Source: UBA4717 sp002404395 (lineage in GTDB: Bacteria; Bacillota; Clostridia; Oscillospirales; CAG-272). From it: a DNA stretch of 21,660 bases. The notes under the pieces are model-generated. The model was not told the origin of the DNA, ran no database searches, and saw only the letters and a list, made by a program, of their open reading frames with translations. The position numbers were made by a program, and so were the translations under genes. Location: contig CALFNW010000095.1 of NCBI GenBank assembly GCA_937902275.1, positions 1 to 21,660 on the forward strand, read 5' to 3'. This document shows, one piece after another, positions 16,006 through 21,660 of the stretch (positions are counted from its first letter, which is position 1; each line of letters starts with the position of its first letter).

Positions 16006-17697
16006 TCAATCGCCCCTTTCCAAAGCGGTTGTTACCCGCTCAAAAATATCGTCGCAAACAAAACGAATTTCCATACGTTCGGTTCCGCTCACATATACTT
16101 TGTCAATGAATTTGTCTATCAGTTCCGCGTGATTGCTATGATCCTTTAAGAATTTTCCCAAGTCCTTTTCCATTTCAAGAAACATTGCTATATCTCTGTC
16201 AAGCTTTCGTTTTTCGCTTTCCAAACTCTCGGCTCTTAAAATCAGGGATTGCTTCTCGTTCTGATAGCGCTCTTTCATTATTTGATAATCTTCGCTCTCC
16301 ACAAGTCCCTCTGCATAATTCTCGTAAAGCTTGGCAAGCGTCTCATCAAGCTCGGAAATGCGGAAATATGTATGATTGATTTTTCCGTCGATTGAACGCT
16401 TTGCGCCGTTGTCAGCCCGTCCGGACTGCATATCTGCAATCAAATTTTTTTGCTCGGTCAGATTTGCCACAAGTAAGCGTATCTGCTCGATTACCACAAG
16501 TCTCAGATATTCCTCATGTATGCGTTTCTCGCATCCCTTTTGCAAGTCATTCCCGACACAGGTGTAATACGCACCGTCAAGCACTTCGTTGTACTTCCCG
16601 TGAGTATATCTCTGATATGACATTTTCAAGCCGCAATCCATACAATAAACTTTTCCGCAAAAATAATCGGTAGTCAATTCCCGATTGTTTCGCGCAATTT
16701 TGTGCTCTTTCTCTCGCTTACGGCTGACTTCTTCAAACATTGCCTGCACTCGGTCAAAATCCGACCGTGAAACAAGCGGTTCATGAGTATTTCGGTGTAT
16801 GATCCATTCATCTTTGGGCGTATGATACGCCGGAATGTTTTTGTAAAGCGTTTTTCTTCTCTTTCCGTGAATCGTATCGCCTACATACGTTTCCTTCTGC
16901 AAAATACATTTCACCCTGTCAAGTGTCCAACGATCCGTAGCGGGAACAGGCTTGTTTTCTTCATAAGTGCGTTTATAGCATTCGGGTGTCATCACACCGA
17001 GCCTTTTCAAACGTTTTACAATAACCGAAAGTGGATGTCCCTGCAAAAACCAGCGATAGATCGTTTGCACGATCGGTGCGGTAATCGGATTCGGAGTGAG
17101 TGTATTCGTAGTTTTGTCAAGCGTGTATCCATAGGTGTTACGCAATATTTTCGCATCGCCTTTTTGACTGTGTAATTCATAATAACTTGTTGCCTTGCGT
17201 GAAAAATCCTTGGCGTACATTTCATTGACGAGATTTTTTATCGGAACGGCTAAACTGTTTCGGTCGCTTTCACGACTGCTGTCAAAATCGTCATTGATAG
17301 CAATTAAGCGAACATTAAGCCTCGGGAGCAGAGTTTCAAGATAATATCCCGTTTCCACCAAATTCCTGCCAAAACGAGATAAGTCCTTGACCACGATACA
17401 CTGTACTCGTCCTGTTCGCACATCGTCCATCATCCGTGTAAACTCGGGACGTTCAAAATTTGTTCCCGTGTATCCGTTGTCCACATAGGTATCTACAAGG
17501 TCAAATTCGCCGTGCTCTGCAATATACTGATGGAGCATTGTAATCTGTGTTTCAATGCTTTCATCCGTCTCTTTTTCCACAGAAAGCCTTGCATATACCG
17601 CTGTTTTGGTTTGTATTTTCGGTCGATAACTCTCGACAGCATGGATCATTGCCTCTGACGGCTTGGGTTCAATCTGCCGTCTGCTTTTTCGTGCCAT
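16006..17697 (-). CDS. Large serine recombinase 3, catalytically complete
   Basis: This 563-residue large serine recombinase carries an N-terminal extension of about 30 basic residues (ARKSRRQIEPKPSE) not present in recombinases 1 and 4. Catalytic residues are all visible: YARLS (Tyr35, Arg37, Ser39), FERP (Arg83), and DLSRFGR (Asp105, Arg108, Arg111). The middle DNA-binding 'Recombinase' domain lies about 185-330. The zinc ribbon has Cys352, Cys355, Cys380 and Cys389, and a long coiled-coil region runs about 400-510. The ending FIDKVYVSGTERMEIRFVCDD parallels recombinase 4. AAGGAGG lies inside the end of recombinase 2, about 8 bases from the ATG, and only 3 bases separate the genes. The basic extension could contact DNA or a partner protein. 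Identity as recombinase is certain; its specific reaction is not. Confidence 0.94.
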   Translation of the reverse strand: MARKSRRQIEPKPSEAMIHAVESYRPKIQTKTAVYARLSVEKETDESIETQITMLHQYIAEHGEFDLVDTYVDNGYTGTNFERPEFTRMMDDVRTGRVQCIVVKDLSRFGRNLVETGYYLETLLPRLNVRLIAINDDFDSSRESDRNSLAVPIKNLVNEMYAKDFSRKATSYYELHSQKGDAKILRNTYGYTLDKTTNTLTPNPITAPIVQTIYRWFLQGHPLSVIVKRLKRLGVMTPECYKRTYEENKPVPATDRWTLDRVKCILQKETYVGDTIHGKRRKTLYKNIPAYHTPKDEWIIHRNTHEPLVSRSDFDRVQAMFEEVSRKREKEHKIARNNRELTTDYFCGKVYCMDCGLKMSYQRYTHGKYNEVLDGAYYTCVGNDLQKGCEKRIHEEYLRLVVIEQIRLLVANLTEQKNLIADMQSGRADNGAKRSIDGKINHTYFRISELDETLAKLYENYAEGLVESEDYQIMKERYQNEKQSLILRAESLESEKRKLDRDIAMFLEMEKDLGKFLKDHSNHAELIDKFIDKVYVSGTERMEIRFVCDDIFERVTTALERGD

Positions 17698-17700
17698 TTG

Positions 17701-19158
17701 TCACTCCTCCTTAAACCATATTTGCGGAAACTGAGAAAACGCTTCCTTTTCCTTAATCTCAATTCGCACTTTCTCAAATTTCTCGCAGCTTGCCCGTATA
17801 ATATATTTTCGCATATAGGTCGATGTAAGTTTGTCAGGCAGTTTCATATTGGCATACAGACCTACCCACGGATTATTTGCACTTAACAGGTTCTCGATTT
17901 CTTCTATCTTAGACATGGCGGTTTGAAGTCTCTCATCGTTCTTTCGCTGCACAGAAACAATTTCGTCCGCAGCCATACAGTTTTCCTGCCGATACCGATA
18001 TTCCGTATCTTTCATAATTTCAAATGCCTTTTGCGCTTCATCATATAACGGTTCAAGCCGTTTTTGTTTATACGTCGAAAACTCTGCCGTATCAAGCATG
18101 GAAAGCACGTGCTTTGCTTTTTCTTGCTCTTTTTTCAGCATGGAACGTACTGCTGTCTCTACTTCGTTATAGCTGATAAGCATTTTCGGATAGTCGATAT
18201 GCGGCGGCTTGGGATATTGCAATCGAAACACCTTTTCACCGCTTGTTTGATTCCGGTATTGATGAATGGGCGTCCCCGAGTCGTAATCATAAAAAATTCC
18301 GGACAACATATCTTCGCTCGTCTTAAAGTCCGATTTTGCGCCGTTTCTTCTCTCAACGCAAAGCTGGTTTGCTTTTCGGAATACTTCTTCGGATACAATA
18401 GGCGGACAGGGGACGATAACCTTTTTACACGCTATTGTTCTGTGCCATTCTCCCATATATAAAGGGTTGATGACAATATTCCGAATTTGCGACGGAAGCC
18501 AAAGTTCTCCGTCTGTAAATCTACCGTCCACGCCGCGCTTTTTTCGCGAGATATGCGGAGGAACATATCCTTCGTCGTTCAAAATGTTTGCGGTTTCCTT
18601 TAATGTGTATCCCTCGCATACGAGCGAAAATACCTTTCTTATCGTAGGAGCCGCTTCTTCATCAATAACAAGCTCCATCACGCCGTCCTTATGAAAATAA
18701 CCGTATTTTTCATAAATCCTTTTTTCAAGCTTTCGTCCAACGGTTTCTTTGGTGTGAATACTGCGATATTCACTTTTTTTCTTTTGCAGATAAAGCATCG
18801 TTTCTTCTTTACTGCAATCAAGCGAGCAGAAATTGTCCTCCGCAACCGCAAAATGAATCTCCGCAGGAACAAAAACAAGAGCGAGCAAATCATATGCGTG
18901 GTAAAAAGATATTCCGAAACGATAGACCGAATCCATTACTACAAGATCAAATTTTCCCGATATCCCGTCCTCTTTCATTTCGCGGAAAGCAGAATCATCG
19001 TTTCTGTCCTTCCTGCGGTCGGAATACTTTTTCTCGATTTTCCACTTCCTTGCGCTCACATATTCTGCGATATGCTTGTTCTGCCTTGCTATAATATCAG
19101 ACGGCGTTTCTTCCATTAAAATGCAGGACATTGTTCTCGTATAACTTACGCAGATCAT
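17701..19158 (-). CDS. Large serine recombinase 2, predicted non-catalytic paralogue
   Basis: This 485-residue protein clearly aligns with its neighbours along its length but has lost the chemistry. The YxRxS motif reads YTRTM (Met10 where the nucleophile should be, with a Ser one place later). The FERP arginine becomes Asp55. RFGR becomes RFGI, keeping Arg80 but losing the second arginine (Ile83). The zinc-ribbon region (286-330, beginning LSGIFYDYDSGTP) has no cysteine at all. The coiled coil (about 335-430) and C-terminal strand (RIEIKE) remain. The frame is intact, with AGGAGG 7 bases before the ATG at 19158, which overlaps the stop of recombinase 1 as ATGA. This points to a retained structural or regulatory subunit rather than a decaying gene. 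An in-frame start 11 codons earlier lacks this ribosome site. Confidence 0.9.
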   Translation of the reverse strand: MICVSYTRTMSCILMEETPSDIIARQNKHIAEYVSARKWKIEKKYSDRRKDRNDDSAFREMKEDGISGKFDLVVMDSVYRFGISFYHAYDLLALVFVPAEIHFAVAEDNFCSLDCSKEETMLYLQKKKSEYRSIHTKETVGRKLEKRIYEKYGYFHKDGVMELVIDEEAAPTIRKVFSLVCEGYTLKETANILNDEGYVPPHISRKKRGVDGRFTDGELWLPSQIRNIVINPLYMGEWHRTIACKKVIVPCPPIVSEEVFRKANQLCVERRNGAKSDFKTSEDMLSGIFYDYDSGTPIHQYRNQTSGEKVFRLQYPKPPHIDYPKMLISYNEVETAVRSMLKKEQEKAKHVLSMLDTAEFSTYKQKRLEPLYDEAQKAFEIMKDTEYRYRQENCMAADEIVSVQRKNDERLQTAMSKIEEIENLLSANNPWVGLYANMKLPDKLTSTYMRKYIIRASCEKFEKVRIEIKEKEAFSQFPQIWFKEE

Positions 19159-20798
19159 ACGCACACCTCCTGCTGCTCGGATGCTCGGCACTGCTTGGCT
19201 TGCTCGACGTATTCCATAATTTCATCCTCAAAATTCATATGAATCTCAATCCTGTCCTTATCGAACACGCGCACCTTGTTTATTAACATTACCATTTCTT
19301 TTCTGCCGATGGTTTCAAGGGTGTTGATCTTCTTAAATTCTTCCATCCACGGACGCAAGTGAATGTCGGTGGAAAGAAGTTTTTCCTTTTTGCTTTCTAG
19401 TCCGCTTTTGGCTTGCCGTATTTCCTCTAATTTGCGGCTGAAACGTTGATTGTACTCGGCATATTCTTCCTTATCAATGATATTATCCACCATATCCCGA
19501 TACAAACGCTCTTTTAATTCAAGATAACGTTCTGTTTCTTTTTCAAGCTCGCAAAGCTGCGCGTTGATCGCTTTCACACCGAATTGCTCTCGCGGAAGTT
19601 CCTCAATATTCTTCAAAATATCGTCTGCCGTAACCAACAAAGCAAGCTGCTTTTTTACGTATTCCAAAATGGTCTGCAACAGTTTTTCCTCATTGATGAT
19701 ATGTGAGGTACATCCTTCGCCCTTGCGATAACTTGAACAATGCAGATAGTAATATATTTTGTTTTTCTTCGTAACGGAACGCCGCACCATGTTCTGCCCG
19801 CAATCCGCACAACGTACAAGCCCCGACAAAGGATACACGTTCTTTTCACTTGGTGAAGTTCTGGTATCAAGCAGCATAATCTCTTGCACTCGTTCAAAGT
19901 AAGAACGCGGAACAATCGCTTCGTGCGTATCGTTTACCCGTATCCAATTATCTGAGGGGACTTCTCTTGACTTTTTTACCTTGTAATTGATCTTCTGATT
20001 TTTTCCCTGCACCATGACGCCTGTGTACAATTCATTTTCCAAAATCCGCAAAACGCTTTTTGCACACCATTTGGGAGCTGTTGAAGTACGAAAGCCGCTG
20101 TTAAAATTCAACCCGCACATCCGCTTGTATTCCATGGGAGGCAATACGCCCATTCGGTTCAGTTCCTCGGCAATTCCCATTGCACTATATCCGTCAAGTT
20201 TCATATTGAAAATATGACGGATAATCTCAGCGGCATATTCGTCGATGATAAGATGATTTTTGTCTTTCGGATCTTTGAGATATCCGTATGCCGCAAAGCT
20301 TCCGATAAATTTCCCGTTTTTTCTTTTAACGTCAAGCTGACTGCGAACCTTAATGGAAATATCACGGCAATAGGCATCGTTAATTAAATTCTTGAACGGC
20401 ACAATGATTTGTTCCGCATCTCCCGATTCCTTGGCATTGTCAAACTGATCGTTGATGGCAATAAAGCGGATGCCCATCGCGGGAAACTTCTTTTCAATAT
20501 ATCGACCGACCTCGATATAGTTTCTGCCGAAACGGGATAAGTCCTTGACAATGATGCAGTTGATTCTCTGTCGTTTTATATCCTCCATCATTTTGATAAA
20601 ACCGGGACGTTCAAAGTTTGAACCTGTATAACCGTCATCAACATATTCTTTGACAAATTGCAAAGACGGTTGCGTACTCAAATAGTTCTGTATCAATGTC
20701 CTCTGATTTGCAATACTGTCACTCTCGGTTTTATCGCCGTCTTCTCTTGATAGCCGCAAATAGATTGCAACCATAAACTTCGTGTGCTTAAAAAACAT
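19155..20798 (-). CDS. Large serine recombinase 1, catalytically complete
   Basis: This 547-residue recombinase is the first gene of the four-recombinase operon. Catalytic residues are YLRLS (Tyr13, Arg15, Ser17), FERP (Arg64), and DLSRFGRN (Asp86, Arg89, Arg92). The 'Recombinase' domain runs about 165-305, the zinc ribbon uses Cys330, Cys333, Cys354 and Cys363, and a coiled coil covers about 375-465. The C-terminal INKVRVFDKDRIEIHMNFEDE segment is DUF4368-like. The start is uncertain: AGGAGG lies 3 bases before a GTG at 20807 and 12 bases before the ATG at 20798. The ATG is chosen because 3 bases is too short; the difference is three residues. A promoter and palindromic site lie upstream. 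With recombinases 3 and 4 it probably carries out integration and excision of the element. Confidence 0.94.
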   Translation of the reverse strand: MFFKHTKFMVAIYLRLSREDGDKTESDSIANQRTLIQNYLSTQPSLQFVKEYVDDGYTGSNFERPGFIKMMEDIKRQRINCIIVKDLSRFGRNYIEVGRYIEKKFPAMGIRFIAINDQFDNAKESGDAEQIIVPFKNLINDAYCRDISIKVRSQLDVKRKNGKFIGSFAAYGYLKDPKDKNHLIIDEYAAEIIRHIFNMKLDGYSAMGIAEELNRMGVLPPMEYKRMCGLNFNSGFRTSTAPKWCAKSVLRILENELYTGVMVQGKNQKINYKVKKSREVPSDNWIRVNDTHEAIVPRSYFERVQEIMLLDTRTSPSEKNVYPLSGLVRCADCGQNMVRRSVTKKNKIYYYLHCSSYRKGEGCTSHIINEEKLLQTILEYVKKQLALLVTADDILKNIEELPREQFGVKAINAQLCELEKETERYLELKERLYRDMVDNIIDKEEYAEYNQRFSRKLEEIRQAKSGLESKKEKLLSTDIHLRPWMEEFKKINTLETIGRKEMVMLINKVRVFDKDRIEIHMNFEDEIMEYVEQAKQCRASEQQEVCV

Positions 20799-20819
20799 AA
20801 AAGCCACTGACCTCCTTCA

Positions 20820-20843
20820 TTTACTGCACTATGGCATAGTAAA
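20820..20843 (-). promoter_or_regulatory. Palindromic candidate operator in the recombinase leader
   Basis: A perfect 6-bp inverted repeat with a single central base (ACTATG-G-CATAGT, 20828-20840) overlaps a second inverted pair, TTTACT (20820-20825) and AGTAAA (20838-20843). It sits between the putative promoter and the ribosome site of recombinase 1. That suits either a protein-binding operator or a short RNA hairpin that masks the ribosome site. Confidence 0.45.
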
Positions 20844-20894
20844 CCAAGAAATCAATGGCTTCTGTGATTGCACAACTTGATATTTTATTTTGAC

Positions 20895-20931
20895 CCACAG
20901 ATATTATACCACAGATTTTTGATTTTTGCCA
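20895..20931 (-). promoter_or_regulatory. Probable promoter of the recombinase operon
   Basis: The minus strand carries a perfect TATAAT (20908-20903) with an upstream TG, and a poor -35 (TGGCAA) 17 bases before it. The -10 hexamer is flanked exactly on both sides by the same 8 bases, ATCTGTGG (20916-20909 and 20902-20895), suggesting two tandem binding sites for a regulator. Transcription would start near 20896, giving a leader of about 95 bases before recombinase 1. Confidence 0.6.
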
Positions 20932-20970
20932 TAGCTTTTTTCAAAAAAATCTCTCGTTCACGAAAAAGAT

Positions 20971-21249
20971 TCAATTATCTTTTTCGGAATACATCGCTGC
21001 TTTCAGGCAATCCTCCAAACTGCGTTTGCCCGAAAAGCTGATTTTTACAATCATTCCTTTACAGCGATAGCAGTACGGATTCTTAATCTGACGGATATAA
21101 TCCTGCAAGCGTTCTTCGTAAGGAAGATCTGTGTCGATCTTTACCTCGTCAATGTCCGCAAGCTCTGCTGCCGTTACCGTGCGAATGTCGGTTTCCTTCA
21201 TTTTCTTTAATTCCTCTCTTGTGATTTTGAATTTCGGAGTTTGCTTCAT
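20971..21249 (-). CDS. Small conserved mobile-element protein, DUF6870-like
   Basis: This 92-residue soluble protein starts KQTPKFKITREELKKMKETD and continues with VDIDEVKID-like acidic text, then LPYEERLQDYIRQIKNPYCY and GMIVKISFSGKRSLEDCLK. That pattern matches, from memory, the DUF6870 family seen beside conjugation and recombinase genes of clostridial elements. Its function is unknown. The reading frame stays open upstream to 21441, but I use the ATG at 21249 because GAGGTAG lies 7 bases before it and the upstream 64 codons look like low-complexity translated non-coding sequence containing inverted repeats. Two cysteines (in YCYRC) could bind metal or be structural. It lies about 170 bases before recombinase 1 on the same strand, with a separate promoter between them. 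Confidence 0.8.
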   Translation of the reverse strand: MKQTPKFKITREELKKMKETDIRTVTAAELADIDEVKIDTDLPYEERLQDYIRQIKNPYCYRCKGMIVKISFSGKRSLEDCLKAAMYSEKDN

Positions 21250-21389
21250 AGGGCTTCTACCTCGCTTTTTATTTGGTTTCACCCAACCCACCGCAGAAGC
21301 GGCTTTTGCAAGGTAGCAGAAAAAATTTTTTATTTTTTCTGTCTGTTCGGCAAATGAAGTTTCGTCTTGCGCCTCCTTTCGCTTTGCCG

Positions 21390-21473
21390 TCCTTCTACCG
21401 TTCAGCCGTGCTACCGATTTTCTGTAAAAGCCGGTAGCCATAACCCCGATAAAACGGCTGAATAGTAGAAGAA
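21390..21473 (+). repeat. Large nested inverted repeat with trailing T run
   Basis: Two 20-base arms (TCCTTCTACCGTTCAGCCGT at 21390-21409 and ACGGCTGAATAGTAGAAGAA at 21454-21473) are complementary at 17 of 20 positions. Directly inside arm one lies a second perfect 7-bp pair, GCTACCG (21410-21416) and CGGTAGC (21432-21438). On the plus strand the outer arm is followed by TTTTTCTTT, as in an intrinsic terminator. On the minus strand it would fold in the leader of the DUF6870-like gene. Confidence 0.65.
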
Positions 21474-21564
21474 TTTTTCTTTAACTTGGGGGAGAGCAAG
21501 TTTCGCCCACAGTTACTCATAATTCAAATCTTACGATTTTTCTTATTCGACCTTGGGCAACTTG

Positions 21565-21585
21565 ATGGGGATGACAGCTCCCCAT
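21565..21585. repeat. Short hairpin
   Basis: A perfect 7-bp inverted repeat, ATGGGGA and TCCCCAT, encloses the 7-base loop TGACAGC. It has no T run on either side, so it is not a terminator. A protein-binding or nicking-region role is possible but unsupported. Confidence 0.45.
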
Positions 21586-21660
21586 ACCCTCGTATATTTC
21601 ACACTGTGTGTTCGGCTGCCATTTTTCAAATGTTCGCACCGTAATGCACGGCATTACTTA

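Larger units (their letters stand above)
21250..21660. other. Gene-poor stretch with inverted repeats
   Basis: No convincing gene is visible here. The stretch contains a long imperfect inverted repeat (21390-21473), a 7-bp-stem hairpin (21565-21585), and the upstream open extension of the DUF6870-like frame. The only other open frame is a 45-codon minus-strand one from an ATG at 21654 to 21517, without recognisable similarity and with its ribosome site outside the window. Such a region inside a mobile element could hold a transfer origin or regulatory RNA. Confidence 0.5.

Noticed and set aside
17701..19158. Calling recombinase 2 a pseudogene
   Set aside because: The frame is uninterrupted, has the best ribosome site of the four and keeps the coiled coil and C-terminus, so a maintained non-catalytic protein is the better reading.
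21250..21441. N-terminal extension of the DUF6870-like protein to 21441
   Set aside because: The ATG at 21249 has a proper ribosome site, the family-like sequence begins there, and the upstream frame runs through a large inverted repeat.
21517..21654. 45-codon minus-strand frame near the right edge
   Set aside because: Short, no recognisable similarity, contains the hairpin at 21565-21585, and its ribosome site would lie outside the window.
1..21660. CRISPR arrays, tRNA or rRNA genes, insertion-sequence transposases
   Set aside because: I saw no regularly spaced repeats, no tRNA-like cloverleaf or rRNA signature, and no DDE or HUH transposase in either strand.

Overview
The window looks like a Firmicutes chromosome, probably a gut-type Clostridia. 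The reasons are the AT-rich coding sequence, strong AGGAGG-type ribosome sites, and tandem large serine recombinases with clostridial-type companion genes. No rRNA or marker gene is present, so this placement is inferred from gene style alone. Every gene I can support is on the minus strand, so transcription runs from high to low coordinates.

Region A (1-345) holds the 5' part of a small helix-turn-helix protein cut by the window edge, and a terminator that closes the operon next to it. Region B (376 to about 13955) is a surface-polysaccharide (capsule/EPS) operon. In transcription order it contains: the 3' remnant of a CapD/PglF-type nucleotide-sugar 4,6-dehydratase, a PglE-type aminotransferase, a PglC-type phosphoglycosyl transferase, a GNAT acyltransferase, a compact PLP-fold protein, an ATP-grasp ligase, two GT4-type glycosyltransferases, a Wzy-like polymerase, a third glycosyltransferase, UDP-galactopyranose mutase, a Wzx flippase and an uncharacterised nucleotidyltransferase-fold protein. 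Together they could make a 4-amino-4,6-dideoxy-HexNAc starter, load it on undecaprenyl phosphate, extend it (probably including galactofuranose), flip it and polymerise it. The promoter-proximal genes are visibly richer in G+C than the rest.

Region C (about 13955 to the right edge) is one end of a mobile element that has cut the dehydratase gene. Reading from its end inward there is a candidate attachment sequence, a very strong terminator, a small membrane protein (DUF6050-like), four consecutive large serine recombinase genes, a promoter with unusual repeats, a DUF6870-like small protein, and a 411-base gene-poor stretch with large inverted repeats. The four recombinases form one translationally coupled operon. 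Three keep all catalytic and zinc-ribbon residues. The second has lost the nucleophilic serine, two catalytic arginines and every zinc-ribbon cysteine, yet keeps an intact full-length frame.

The most interesting reading is that a multi-subunit serine-integrase machine with a dedicated non-catalytic subunit sits inside the first enzyme gene of a capsule locus. Excision could switch that locus back on. The other end of the element and the 5' half of the dehydratase gene lie outside the window, so this cannot be proven here.
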